Below are positions 18,176-28,190 of a stretch of DNA of 58,640 nucleotides, one piece after another. Position 1 is the first letter of the stretch. Every line of letters begins with the position of its first letter. Origin of the DNA: Candidatus Cloacimonadota bacterium. GTDB lineage: Bacteria; UBA4055. The notes below the pieces were generated by a model that was not told where the DNA came from, ran no database searches, and was given only the letters and a program-made list of their open reading frames with translations. The DNA lies in contig PDON01000070.1 in assembly GCA_002742935.1 (NCBI GenBank), positions 1 through 58,640 of the forward strand, read 5' to 3'. The position numbers were made by a program, and so were the translations under genes.

Positions 18176-21100
18176 TTATTTAACCATAATAGCTTTTTTC
18201 ACACTTGTGAATTTATCAGTGCTCATTCTGTAGAAATAAACACCTGCGGAAACTTGCATTCCTGAGTTATCGGTACCATCCCAAGTTACGCTTAGAGTAC
18301 CTGCTTTTAAGTTACTATTGATAAGTTCCTTAACAAGCTGTCCTGCATGGTTGTAAACTGCCAACTTAACAAATGAATCTTTAGCAAGATCAAAGTTTAT
18401 AGTTGTAGTAGGGTTGAACGGGTTAGGATAGTTTTGGTAAAGAGCTGTACTCCTAGGAACTATCTCACCAAGAGAAGTAAATTGCTCAATAAAATTTATT
18501 TCAGAGATTACATTTATACCATCCTCAACATAAGTTTTACTTCCTTTTGCAAAAGTGAAACCTAGAAGAGAGTATTCATTATCTTCTGAATATCTGTAAG
18601 CTCTCAATGAGTACTCCTCGCCAAGTTCAAGACCATCAACAACATTTGTAGTCATTAGATTGTCTCCCCAAATAGTCAAACCAAGATTACCACCGGTGAA
18701 AACTGCTGATCCTACAAAATTTCCTTCACTATCAAATGCTGCAACCTCATCACCTTCACTAATTTTGTCAGATAAAGCTTCTGCAAGTATAATAATAGTA
18801 GCATTATTACCAGTATTTAGTTTTTCATTCCAATGTAGGTTAGAAACAGTTTTTGGTTTAGGTAGTTCTGCAATGTAGCTATCTACATTTTGGAAGAAGC
18901 TTTCCTTTGTAGTGTTATTACCATAAGCAAAGGTTTCTCCACCTGTGTAAGTAGGGTTTATATATGTTTGATAACCTTGCCAAACTTTCATAGAATCTAG
19001 ATCATCAACAGATCCCGGAACCCAAACAATACCGTCTTGATTCTTCATAAGCTCAATATGATTATCTCCTGCATTTCCTGTCATATTTAGATTACCAGAG
19101 TCTGATGAATAAACAAGATGGGCTCCTCCATTATAGAACATATCTGTAATTTTATCACCTTTTTCTCCATAGAATGGGAACATATTCCAACCTTCAAGAA
19201 CAGGTATTCTTTGACCTGTAGTTCCATCTGTACCAAAAGCTGTTCTTACACCTACAACAGGGATAGAGTCAGCACTAACCATCTTAACCTTGTAACCTTC
19301 AGTAATATTCCAAACATTTATCTGATCAACACCATAGATTGGAGAGTAGATATCACCTGCATTATTTTTAGCAATAATAAGCTTGTCTGAAACAGATGAG
19401 AAAATATTCTCCATTGAAGGACTATCAAATACAATGTAAGAAGATACAATGCTCCAGTTTTTTCTAAGTGGCATCATCTCATTTAAAATTTCAAGAGCAG
19501 TAAGATCACCAGGAGTATCATTAAGATCAGAACCTTCAATATCATCTATACCGTATAACCCATCATTATCGGTATAAGGAGTATTGTTTACAGCATTATA
19601 GTTATTTATTATAAGTTTATAGAAAGCCGGACCTTCTACATTGTAGAGTCTAAACTCTAAAGGCTCTCCAACATCAAATCCATCCTTTTCAGGAGTACCT
19701 GTATCATCACCCCAAACGGTTAATGAGAAGTCATCACTTCCTCCAAGATCAGGTAATACACCAAATCCACCACATTTCAACACTCCACCATCATTGAAGA
19801 AAGCAGCAATATAATCTCCTTCATCAGCTCCGGTTGTTGCTGTTAATCCTGAAAGATCTTCACGCTCAAAAATAACTGTCATATTGTTACCGGTATTAGT
19901 AACAGACCAACCTTGAGGCATAACTTGGAAATACCATGTGAACTCAAGTGCATCTCTGGTATAATTATCTGTAACATTTAATCTAACAACTCTTTCACCA
20001 AGTTCTGTAGGAGAGTAGTTTAAAGTTGTTGTTGAATCATTAGGTAGTACTACAAGATTTGAAGTATTAGGACCTTCGCTCCAAACACAACTTAAAGTTT
20101 CTCCATCAGGATCAACACCATTAAATGTTATAGGGAAAGGAACTCCTTTAGATACAGATATAGGAGTAGCCGAAGTATTGGCATTAGGTGTAACTGTAGC
20201 AGGAGCTAACACCTGATCTTTATCATGAACTACAATATTAAGAGTATAAATACCTTCTTGATGATAATTACCAGAAGTTTCATAAGCTTTTAAAACAACA
20301 GTTTTTGTAATAGTTCCTGTAGTCTTATCAACAGTATCGTAAGCAGGAGTCCAACTAAAAGTTTGCTCAACAGTATTAGCTGCTGTTGTAGTAGTAAGAG
20401 CCATTCCAAGAGCAGTATCAAGACCTAGTGAGTCTGTAATAAGAACTGTTTCTGTATCTCCATCAGTAGCTGAAAGCTTAACTTCTAACAATTCACCCTC
20501 ATAAGTATGAATTTCAGCCATTCCCTCTTCTCCGGAAACTGTTGCATTTAGACCTGCATAAGTTCCAGATGAAACACCTACACCCGTAAGAGCATTAACC
20601 TCTTGTTGGTGAGGTTCTGTAACTCTAAAGTAATTAGAACCAGCTGCATTTGCTGTAAGAGTTAGGTTATTTGAAGTATAAGCAAAATTAATAACATCTC
20701 CAGTAGGAAGAAAATCTATCTTGGTATTCCACTCATTGGCAACAGCTGCACCTCCTGTACAATTAGCATCTAGAGTAGCTTCTGAAACATTGCTATTATT
20801 ATAACTAACTCTTACCTTTGCATTATTAGCCCCAGAATAATTAATACCACCTGAAATATTTACACTACCTTTTGCAGTAGCATTAGTTGCTACAAAATTT
20901 GGTTTATTTGCAGAAGGTAAAGCGATTTGATACTCATAAGCTCCAAGATCAGGATTGCTATTACCAGAAGCATCAACAACTCTTGTATTACCAGAAGCAT
21001 CAAAAGAACCAACGGCAACCTTATCAGAGTAGGTTCCGGCTGCTATACCAACACCATCTAAAGCTCCATTAACATCGGGTTGAGTAATAGTGAAATAGTT

Positions 21101-22501
21101 TTTACCTTTATCTTTTACTCTAATAGATTTTAAAGAAAGATAGTTTCCGAAAGCTTCCGCTCTAATTGAATCTACCGATGCAGTAGTGAGAGCACCATTC
21201 CATATAGAAGCATAATTGTTTGCTGTGGCTCCTATTACATCACTTGGAATAGTTACCCTAATAGGAGCTCCACCATTAACAGCAACATCAAATAAATTAT
21301 TACCTCCTGAGTAAGTAATTCCTGCAATTGATGTAAGATCTATACTACCGGTAACAGATCCAAATCCTGTTGCTGTACTATCACCAAAAGAAACATCAAA
21401 AAGCTCTCTTGGAGATTCAAATGTCAACGCGTAAGGCTTATCTCCATCTGTATCAAATTTAGGATCAGCAGGTGCTATTGGAGTAAATCCAAAAGAGCCA
21501 CCTTGAACCATTGAATAACGGAAGTTAAAATCTTTAGTAGAACTTAAATCAACAGTTTCATACCATTGAGCTCCTGAACCTCCGGCACTATTTCCCCAAA
21601 AAATTGAACCTGTAATAAATTCATTATTTGTTTCAAAAACAGCTATACCACCACCGTTTCCACTGGCTGTATTATCTGCAACAGTTAAATTTGAATATAC
21701 AAGTTCTGAACTGTAGGAAAAGATACCTCCACCATTTTTTGCACTATTCTTAGCAATTGCAACACTCTTAAGTTCAGTACCATCTTTTACCTTGTATAGG
21801 TAGATTCCACCACCATTACCACCATAAGTGGAAGATGTTGCCTTATTTTCCATAAGCTCGACACCAACAACATCTGTTTCTGCTGAAAGTCCTAAATATA
21901 TACCACCACCGTTACCACCGGTAGTTCCATTACCCAAAGCAGTACAGTTTTTTACAATAGTTCCGGAAATTAGACCACCATCCCAAGTTGATGTTGTATA
22001 TATACCACCACCATCATAAGCAGCAGTACAATTTCTTATTTCTGATTTTTTTATAGTAACTTTAGAAGTAGGATTTATAAAAATACCACCACCGTAGTTA
22101 TCCCAATCTATACCATTTGCATTACCATACTCAACTATAATATGCTCAAGTGAAGATGTTGTATTGTTTCCTTGATCTGTGTGGATAAATCTAATTCCAC
22201 CCCATCCGGTGGCTTGGTCATCTGAACGAGTGAATGTTACCGTATTAGTAGAAGATGTTCCATTTGTTTCCAAAACACCTTGAACATTAAGTTTATAATG
22301 TCCCTCAAAATTTACAACGATAGGACCACCGGTAGCATCCAGAGTTAGTTTCTGACCATCCGGAACAAGAATCTCCCCTTGCACATTATATGGCGATCCG
22401 GCAGCATTCCATATACCTGCTACCTCACCGCCGGAAATTGTTGTAGCGGAGTAGGCCGCGGTCATAAATACTGCAAGAAGGATAGTCACCAACTTTTTCA
22501 T
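18176..22501 (-). CDS. Type IX secreted protein with right-handed beta-helix and C-terminal sorting domain
   Basis: A 1441-residue exported protein. The signal peptide is MKKLVTILLAVFMTAAYSA. Residues about 40-330 repeat Gly-rich rungs (GGGIYTTS, GNGGGIYLG, GNGGGIAVF) typical of a right-handed parallel beta-helix. The middle has Ig/cadherin-like segments (about 690-880). Two copies of a domain with the core D-(Y/E)-(I/V)-AAF then L-T-(V/I)-WGD follow, near residues 890 and 1240. The last ~85 residues are a type A T9SS sorting domain: LYQNYPNPFNPTTTINFDL, GTLSVTWDGTDNSG, and VSAGVYFYRM. The protein should cross the outer membrane by type IX secretion and be surface-anchored or released. The ATG has GGAG 6 nt upstream. 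A long leader and a minor overlapping ORF precede it. Confidence 0.9.
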   Translation of the reverse strand: MKKLVTILLAVFMTAAYSATTISGGEVAGIWNAAGSPYNVQGEILVPDGQKLTLDATGGPIVVNFEGHYKLNVQGVLETNGTSSTNTVTFTRSDDQATGWGGIRFIHTDQGNNTTSSLEHIIVEYGNANGIDWDNYGGGIFINPTSKVTIKKSEIRNCTAAYDGGGIYTTSTWDGGLISGTIVKNCTALGNGTTGGNGGGIYLGLSAETDVVGVELMENKATSSTYGGNGGGIYLYKVKDGTELKSVAIAKNSAKNGGGIFSYSSELVYSNLTVADNTASGNGGGIAVFETNNEFITGSIFWGNSAGGSGAQWYETVDLSSTKDFNFRYSMVQGGSFGFTPIAPADPKFDTDGDKPYALTFESPRELFDVSFGDSTATGFGSVTGSIDLTSIAGITYSGGNNLFDVAVNGGAPIRVTIPSDVIGATANNYASIWNGALTTASVDSIRAEAFGNYLSLKSIRVKDKGKNYFTITQPDVNGALDGVGIAAGTYSDKVAVGSFDASGNTRVVDASGNSNPDLGAYEYQIALPSANKPNFVATNATAKGSVNISGGINYSGANNAKVRVSYNNSNVSEATLDANCTGGAAVANEWNTKIDFLPTGDVINFAYTSNNLTLTANAAGSNYFRVTEPHQQEVNALTGVGVSSGTYAGLNATVSGEEGMAEIHTYEGELLEVKLSATDGDTETVLITDSLGLDTALGMALTTTTAANTVEQTFSWTPAYDTVDKTTGTITKTVVLKAYETSGNYHQEGIYTLNIVVHDKDQVLAPATVTPNANTSATPISVSKGVPFPITFNGVDPDGETLSCVWSEGPNTSNLVVLPNDSTTTLNYSPTELGERVVRLNVTDNYTRDALEFTWYFQVMPQGWSVTNTGNNMTVIFEREDLSGLTATTGADEGDYIAAFFNDGGVLKCGGFGVLPDLGGSDDFSLTVWGDDTGTPEKDGFDVGEPLEFRLYNVEGPAFYKLIINNYNAVNNTPYTDNDGLYGIDDIEGSDLNDTPGDLTALEILNEMMPLRKNWSIVSSYIVFDSPSMENIFSSVSDKLIIAKNNAGDIYSPIYGVDQINVWNITEGYKVKMVSADSIPVVGVRTAFGTDGTTGQRIPVLEGWNMFPFYGEKGDKITDMFYNGGAHLVYSSDSGNLNMTGNAGDNHIELMKNQDGIVWVPGSVDDLDSMKVWQGYQTYINPTYTGGETFAYGNNTTKESFFQNVDSYIAELPKPKTVSNLHWNEKLNTGNNATIIILAEALSDKISEGDEVAAFDSEGNFVGSAVFTGGNLGLTIWGDNLMTTNVVDGLELGEEYSLRAYRYSEDNEYSLLGFTFAKGSKTYVEDGINVISEINFIEQFTSLGEIVPRSTALYQNYPNPFNPTTTINFDLAKDSFVKLAVYNHAGQLVKELINSNLKAGTLSVTWDGTDNSGMQVSAGVYFYRMSTDKFTSVKKAIMVK

Positions 22502-22602
22502 GATTTACTCCATAATTTAATTTTACTTCCATTTCTTGCGGAAAATCCGCTTGTGCCCATGTTTTCGGTCATTTCCGGCTGCTCATTTCCGGTAATTCCC
22601 AT
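22498..22602 (-). CDS. Possible 34-codon leader ORF overlapping the T9SS gene start
   Basis: An ORF starting MGITGNEQPEMTENMGTSG ends in TGA that overlaps the ATG of the large secreted-protein gene (ATGA arrangement). AGGAG precedes its ATG but only one base away, which is too close for a good Shine-Dalgarno. The segment is visibly richer in G and C than its flanks and contains the hairpin GCGGATTTTCCGC. It may therefore be a structured 5' leader rather than a translated peptide. It is listed because the coupling geometry is suggestive. Confidence 0.25.
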   Translation of the reverse strand: MGITGNEQPEMTENMGTSGFSARNGSKIKLWSKS

Positions 22603-22938
22603 GCTCCTAATTAGAAAATGTTATACTCTTTCCCTTGAGTCTCTCTATCTGACATTTTAATTGATTAGTTGGTTGCTCATGCCAAAATAATCTATGGCTT
22701 TGATAGAGAAGTTCCCAGTTTGCCATTCTTTTCTCCGGTTATATCAAATAGCTTTTTTCAACTATCTAGGTTTATTATCGACAGTTTTGCTAATGACTTT
22801 AATTAATTTTTCTCTTTTTTTTAATTTTTATAGATTTCTTACATCTATGGGCATTAGAAATCTATTCTTATATGTCAAACTTACCGTTATATAGTTTCTC
22901 CCTAAAAGATAGAGGAAAAACTCTGTAACTATTTAATG
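22603..22938. other. Long upstream region of the T9SS gene
   Basis: About 335 bases with no gene I would defend. On the minus strand there is a perfect -35-like TTGACA at 22878-22873, followed 16 nt later by a poor -10-like TAATGC. Two tiny ORFs occur (MSNQLIN and MSDRETQGKEYNIF). If transcription starts near the TTGACA, the leader would be about 340 nt, long enough for RNA-level control. I recognise no riboswitch class. Confidence 0.4.
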
Positions 22939-25900
22939 CTAATCCTGTGCCACAATTTCAATATTCCAAATATATTGAATCTCATTTTTTGTAATTCCAT
23001 CAGTAACTCTAAGTTCTAAGATATAATTTCCCGCTTCAAAAGCTGTTAAACTATAACTATTACTTATACTTACATCTTCTCCATTAAGCTTCCATATATA
23101 GTATAGAGAGTTACCATCAGGATCATAAGCATCTATACTAAACTCTTCTGATGAATATTGTTCCATGATATAAATTCCCCCCGGTGAAGGAATTACCTGA
23201 TTTACAACAATATGTTGATCAAGATCTTTTACCATAATATCCCAGCTATAAAATATAGTTGAACCCTCTGAACTAATTTTTAGACCTAAAGAGTAGTTTC
23301 CACTTGAATTTGTAGTAGTAGTAAATTGATAGCTACTATCGTTAGAAACAACCTCTCCTTCAAGTATCCACTCATACTCTAAAGGATCTCCATTGGGATT
23401 AAACGCATCTACGCTAAAATCTATACTCTCACTCTCCCAAATGGTATAACTGCCTCCTGAAGAAGGTAAAACCTCATTTACTACAATAGAGTTCTCAATC
23501 ATGTTAATGTTCCAACTCTTGTTTATTAAGCTTCCATCCCCATCAGATACAATAAGCTCAACAGAGTATGAATCTATAGAACTTTGATCTGTAGTAAACA
23601 GATAGCTGCTACTTGAAGAAACCATTACATTGTTTAAAAGCCAAGAGTATGAAAGATCATTACCATCAGGATCGTAGGCATCTATACTAAAGTTTATACT
23701 CTCATTTTGATTTATACTTAAATTACCACCATCTGTTGGTAGTACTGAATTTACTACAATAGGTCTATTTACATTAGCTACACTAATTTCCCACTCATAC
23801 TCAACTATAGATTTTGATCCGTAACCATCATCAATTGTAAGCTTTAAGTTGTGATTACCACTACTATTGTAGTTTGTTACATAGTTAAAACTATTTGAGG
23901 TTGAAACAATATTTTCATCAAATAACCAAATATATGTAAGAGGGTTACCATCAGGATCATAAGCATCAACAGAAAATGTTAAACTTTCCTCCTCAACCAA
24001 ACTTATAGACCCACTTCCGGAAGGAAGTATAGAGTTCACTACAACAGGTCTATCTACATCAAATACAGTAATACTCCACTGATAATTGACCTCATCCTTA
24101 GTAAAGCTATTCCAAACTTTAAGTTTAAGCTCATATTCACCTGCTCCCTCATAGTCCGTATTAAATTGGTAACTACTATCTGTACTAACCTCAATATTAT
24201 CAAGTATATAGCTATAGTTAAGCCCCTCACCTGTAGGATCAACAGCTGAAATATTAAAGTTTATTGGAGAGTTTTCCTCTGTTGTTAAATTACCGCCTGT
24301 TGAAGGTGTTATTGAAAGAACCGAAACATTTGTACTTTGATCATTTACAACTACACTCCAGTTATATGAAAGTTCACTCTTTCCAAATCCATCTATAACA
24401 TCAAGTGATACAAAGTATGTTCCACTACTATTGTAGTCTGTATAAAACTTATAGCTATCTGTTATGGAAACTTCACTATTGTTTAATTTCCAAGAGTATG
24501 AAAGATCGTTACCGTCAGGATCGTAGGCATCTATACTAAATGATATACTGTCACTCTCAAATATATTTAGATCTCCACCCTCTGAAGGAACAATCTGATT
24601 TACAACAATCTCTCTATCAACATTTATAACATTTATCTCCCAAACATAGCTAAGAGTATTTTTACCATTATTATCTGAAACAGTAAGTTTAAGCTGATGA
24701 TCTCCACTACTATTGTAATCGGAAACATAATCCCAACTACTGTTCATTGAAACAAAGTTATCATCAAATTTCCACAAGTATGTAAGTTCGTTACCGTCAG
24801 GATCATAGGCATCTATTGAGAAGTTTTTACTTTCACCCTCATACATCTCTACACAATCGCAAGGTTCAGGAGTAATAGTTGTTACTATAATAGGGGTGTC
24901 AGCATCATTTACTAAAACACTCCATAAGTAGAACAGTTCAGAACCATCTCCATCACTAACATTTAGAGATATAGCATAAGATCCACTTGAATTAAAATCT
25001 GTAATAAATTGATAGCTTGAAGAAAGAGAAACAATCTCGCCTCCGTTTATCTTCCACTTGTATGAAAGTTCATTACCCTCAGGATCGTAAGCATCTATCA
25101 AAAAGTTTATGGATTCACCCTCATTTATAACAAGATCTCCCGGTGTTGGAGATATGTAATTTACCTCTATAGGGGCATTCTTTTCCATAACATTTACATT
25201 CCAATAAAAGAAAATATTGTTTTTAGATTTTACTCTATCTCTATCCAATCTTAAACTTTCAAACCTCTCCTCATCTGTAAGCTCTAAAGTAACAATATGA
25301 CCACCCGCAGAGGTGTAATCAGGTTTATAGTAGAAATTATCCTCTATCGAAATTTCTGATCCATCAAGTTTCCACTTATAGCCTAAATTATTTCCATCAG
25401 GATCAAAAGCATCTGCCAAAAATTTTAAGGAATCTCCCTCAAATATTTCATAAACGGTACCACTTTCTCCCGGAAGTAACTGATTTACTACTATATCTCT
25501 ATCTACATTTTTTACATTAATGTACCATAAAAAATTGGTTACACTATTTTCATCTCCACTAATATCTGTAGCTTTGAGATTAAGTTGATAAACACCTGCA
25601 CTATAACCATTTTCAGGAAGGAAAGCTGTTTCAAAGTTGTAATTATTTGCAGTAGATACATTTAAACCATCAACACTCCACTCATAGGCTAAAGGATCTC
25701 CGTCAGGATCTGTTGCATTAATGGAAAATTGGCAATTTTCACCCTCATCTATATAAACATTTCCACCATCATTAGGTAAAATTTCAATAACAATAATCTC
25801 CTGATTTTTATTATTTACTATTATATTCCAGTTTATAAGCTGTGTAGATTTTGAAGAAGATAGCTCTAAAATCATTGAGTAACTACCTTCAGAACTGTAA

Positions 25901-26358
25901 TTTGTAACAAAATTATAACTATCGGTTGTTGATACAATCTCATTGTTAAGCTTCCAACAATATGAGAGAGTATTCCCGTCAAGATCTACAGCGTCAACCA
26001 TAAAGTTTAACGCTTCTCCTTCATCAATTGTTATTATATCATTGTTTGAAGGGGAGTATGAGTTTACAACTATCCCCTGTACCACATCAAGCACCTTAAC
26101 ATTCCAACTATACACTAAGGGAATATAGTCTGAAGCTGAAATTTCAAGAGTAAGATCATAATTTCCTGAACTATAATTTCTGAAATCTGTTTTAAAATTA
26201 AAATTTTCTACGGTGGATACAACATTACCATCAAGCTTCCAAACATAACTTGGAGAGATACCGTTTGCAGTAGTTGCAGAAGCTGAAAAAAGTATAGAAT
26301 CACCCTCACTAACAATAAGATCCCCTCCATTTGAAGGTAACAGTTTATTTAAACTTAT
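22939..26358 (-). repeat. Array of 12 divergent tandem repeats (about 280 bp each)
   Basis: The array encodes residues about 145-1283 of the lipoprotein. Short DNA stretches such as the one encoding DAYDPDGN (ACCATCAGGATCATAAGCAT and variants) recur about every 280 bases. Some repeats are very similar and others are well diverged (the AVDPTGEGL repeat, and the one with a long insertion near 25230-25290). Confidence 0.9.
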
Positions 26359-26790
26359 TCCGCTTTCAAGCTTTAAGTATATATCCAATGTGTCATAGGT
26401 AAAAACCTTCTCGCCAACAGAAGCTACAACTTTAAGATCTCCTGAAAGCAGGTTGTTACCACTATCCTTAGGATAAAGTTTTGTTATGGCTTGACCGTCA
26501 ACAGTAAATTTTTCCTGCTCAATTTCACCCATATTTGAGAAGAATGTAACCCTTGTAGAGTCCTTTACAGGTGAGTTGTTATAATTTACCTCAGAAATTA
26601 TCTCAATGTAGGAGTTACTGTCTACAACGGCAAAAGTATCCTTAGTAAGTGACCATATTTTAAGACCCAAAAGGGTTTCATCTATGGAATCATCTACTCC
26701 TGTTATTGAACTGTTTGGAGTACAAGAACCTAAGTAAAAAATAAATATTGCAATACTAATATAGATTAAATATTTAAAAACCATCTTCAT
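22939..26790 (-). CDS. Surface lipoprotein with 12 PKD/cadherin-like repeats
   Basis: A 1283-residue protein. Its N-terminus is a lipoprotein signal with lipobox LGSC, giving acylated Cys23. Residues about 41-143 resemble a bacterial Ig-like (Big) domain. The rest is 12 repeats of about 90-100 residues. The repeat pattern is VVNxxxPxxGG, ExESINFSIDAYDPDGN, LSYxWKLN, VSxxxSYxF, then a Y-x-W-x-I-x-V end. DPDGN and YxW resemble cadherin-like or PKD calcium-binding modules, so a rigid, possibly Ca-dependent, extracellular rod is likely. The ATG has GGAG 5 nt upstream. The gene follows the barrel/CsgG-like gene by 8 nt (one operon) and precedes the T9SS protein gene. It has no T9SS tail and no enzymatic motif. 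Confidence 0.85.
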   Translation of the reverse strand: MKMVFKYLIYISIAIFIFYLGSCTPNSSITGVDDSIDETLLGLKIWSLTKDTFAVVDSNSYIEIISEVNYNNSPVKDSTRVTFFSNMGEIEQEKFTVDGQAITKLYPKDSGNNLLSGDLKVVASVGEKVFTYDTLDIYLKLESGISLNKLLPSNGGDLIVSEGDSILFSASATTANGISPSYVWKLDGNVVSTVENFNFKTDFRNYSSGNYDLTLEISASDYIPLVYSWNVKVLDVVQGIVVNSYSPSNNDIITIDEGEALNFMVDAVDLDGNTLSYCWKLNNEIVSTTDSYNFVTNYSSEGSYSMILELSSSKSTQLINWNIIVNNKNQEIIVIEILPNDGGNVYIDEGENCQFSINATDPDGDPLAYEWSVDGLNVSTANNYNFETAFLPENGYSAGVYQLNLKATDISGDENSVTNFLWYINVKNVDRDIVVNQLLPGESGTVYEIFEGDSLKFLADAFDPDGNNLGYKWKLDGSEISIEDNFYYKPDYTSAGGHIVTLELTDEERFESLRLDRDRVKSKNNIFFYWNVNVMEKNAPIEVNYISPTPGDLVINEGESINFLIDAYDPEGNELSYKWKINGGEIVSLSSSYQFITDFNSSGSYAISLNVSDGDGSELFYLWSVLVNDADTPIIVTTITPEPCDCVEMYEGESKNFSIDAYDPDGNELTYLWKFDDNFVSMNSSWDYVSDYNSSGDHQLKLTVSDNNGKNTLSYVWEINVINVDREIVVNQIVPSEGGDLNIFESDSISFSIDAYDPDGNDLSYSWKLNNSEVSITDSYKFYTDYNSSGTYFVSLDVIDGFGKSELSYNWSVVVNDQSTNVSVLSITPSTGGNLTTEENSPINFNISAVDPTGEGLNYSYILDNIEVSTDSSYQFNTDYEGAGEYELKLKVWNSFTKDEVNYQWSITVFDVDRPVVVNSILPSGSGSISLVEEESLTFSVDAYDPDGNPLTYIWLFDENIVSTSNSFNYVTNYNSSGNHNLKLTIDDGYGSKSIVEYEWEISVANVNRPIVVNSVLPTDGGNLSINQNESINFSIDAYDPDGNDLSYSWLLNNVMVSSSSSYLFTTDQSSIDSYSVELIVSDGDGSLINKSWNINMIENSIVVNEVLPSSGGSYTIWESESIDFSVDAFNPNGDPLEYEWILEGEVVSNDSSYQFTTTTNSSGNYSLGLKISSEGSTIFYSWDIMVKDLDQHIVVNQVIPSPGGIYIMEQYSSEEFSIDAYDPDGNSLYYIWKLNGEDVSISNSYSLTAFEAGNYILELRVTDGITKNEIQYIWNIEIVAQD

Positions 26791-26798
26791 AACAACTC

Positions 26799-28160
26799 CT
26801 AATCAACCTTACTATATATCTCTCTTAACATTGTAGTTGAAATATCCCTCTTAACTCTTTCAATTAAACCCTTCTCCTCTATTAAGGAGATTCTGTTTGC
26901 TGAACTTTTAGCTTCATATCTAAGAAATACAGCAGGATTATTTATATACTCTACCTCTTCAATAGTATTGGTGTAGAGAACTTCTCCTGTCTCTATATCA
27001 ACAGCCATAAAATCCACTACAATTTTGTAACCAACCCTAGGCATATCTATAATGAAAGGGATCCATAAAAAGCTTCCTTTTACCTTCCCTGCGTAGTTAA
27101 CTCTTCCTTGAATAACAATATCTCTACCCTCTTTTTTCAAAACCTCTAAACCACTCTCTCTATTATCAAAAAGAGTTATTGTATCAAGAGCCAAAACTCT
27201 GTACTCTATCTCATCCAAAAGATCAAGCTTAGACTTAACAGATTCAGTAACTTTTCCTAATGTTTTAAGAGAAGACTCATCTTCAAACTCTATAAGATCC
27301 AATTTTACCTTTGGCTCATATCTATCAATAGGCTTTACTACGCTTTCTCTCTTCAAACCAAAATCGGAATAGGAAAGAGTTAAAAACAGACTCCCGTCAC
27401 TCTTATCATAAAGTTGAGATCTGTATCCTATTTCAAGATTAAAACCTGAATAGATATCACTGCTTAATCCTACATAGGTAGAACCATCTATATATTCGGG
27501 AAAATTGTAAAGCCAATGTGTTGTGCTAAAACTCCACTTAGCAAAGAGATTCCTATCAAAATAGTTTAAAACTCTGTACTTAGCACCTATTGAATAATTA
27601 AAACCCATATCATAAAGATTATCGTTTACAAAATTATCCTTTGTAAAGTAGGCAAGATTAAAATGAACAGAAAAGAGATCTTTTCCCCAATCCATTAAAA
27701 AACCAACTTCATAACCTTTTTTACCAATGGTAAAGACTCTCTTTATATTAGAAGAATCTATTTGAGAATATCCCGTTGGAAGAGTTAAATTACCGTAAAA
27801 AGAACTGTTAACACTGTAACCTATTGTGTTTAGATTATACTTTATTCCTATTGAAATATCTCCAAATCCCGAATATGTGTTATAAGGTCTTCTTAAAAGA
27901 TTGATAAAAGGGATATTAACATCTACATCAACACCATCTGTTATACCATAAGCAAAACCGAAACTATTTTTGTATGTAATACTATCTTTATTAAATTTTT
28001 TTATATCGCCAATATCAAAACTATAGTTGGCAAAAAAACCTCTCTTGTTTACGGATCTGGCAAATTTAAGTTTATCTATTCCTACTCCATCGGAAATATT
28101 TTCCCCAAAAACAGTAAGAGAGAGAAATAAAATGGTATATATAGTTGCTACTTTTATCAT
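26799..28160 (-). CDS. Outer-membrane beta-barrel protein with C-terminal CsgG/LpoB-like domain
   Basis: A 453-residue protein read from the ATG at 28160 (GGAG 5 nt upstream). The signal peptide is MIKVATIYTILFLSLTVFG. Residues about 30-285 alternate aromatic beta strands (IGIKYNLN, GYEVGFLMDWG, SIGAKYRVLNYF, FNLEIGYRSQ), as in outer-membrane barrels. Residues about 289-453 switch to an alpha/beta segment with LDLIEFEDESSLKTLGK, DIVIQGRVNY, VDFMAVDIETGEVLYTNT and late amphipathic helices. These features recall the CsgG/LpoB/FlgT nucleotide-binding-like fold. A barrel fused to such a domain is unusual. An upstream ATG at 28190 is excluded because it overlaps the promoter -12 element. It is the first gene of the repeat-lipoprotein operon. 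Confidence 0.7.
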   Translation of the reverse strand: MIKVATIYTILFLSLTVFGENISDGVGIDKLKFARSVNKRGFFANYSFDIGDIKKFNKDSITYKNSFGFAYGITDGVDVDVNIPFINLLRRPYNTYSGFGDISIGIKYNLNTIGYSVNSSFYGNLTLPTGYSQIDSSNIKRVFTIGKKGYEVGFLMDWGKDLFSVHFNLAYFTKDNFVNDNLYDMGFNYSIGAKYRVLNYFDRNLFAKWSFSTTHWLYNFPEYIDGSTYVGLSSDIYSGFNLEIGYRSQLYDKSDGSLFLTLSYSDFGLKRESVVKPIDRYEPKVKLDLIEFEDESSLKTLGKVTESVKSKLDLLDEIEYRVLALDTITLFDNRESGLEVLKKEGRDIVIQGRVNYAGKVKGSFLWIPFIIDMPRVGYKIVVDFMAVDIETGEVLYTNTIEEVEYINNPAVFLRYEAKSSANRISLIEEKGLIERVKRDISTTMLREIYSKVD

Positions 28161-28190
28161 AACTTCTCCATATTTAGCTACACCTCCCAT

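Noticed and set aside
22498..22602. c-di-GMP or other known riboswitch in the T9SS gene leader
   Set aside because: None of the invariant motifs of classes I know (for example GACGCAAAGC of GEMM-I) is present.
22603..22700. Sigma-54 promoter in the T9SS gene leader (TTGGCATGAGCAACC)
   Set aside because: It has a -24-like element but no TTGC at -12.
23000..26358. CRISPR array
   Set aside because: The regular repeats are coding, about 280 bases apart, and diverged; there are no spacers or cas genes.
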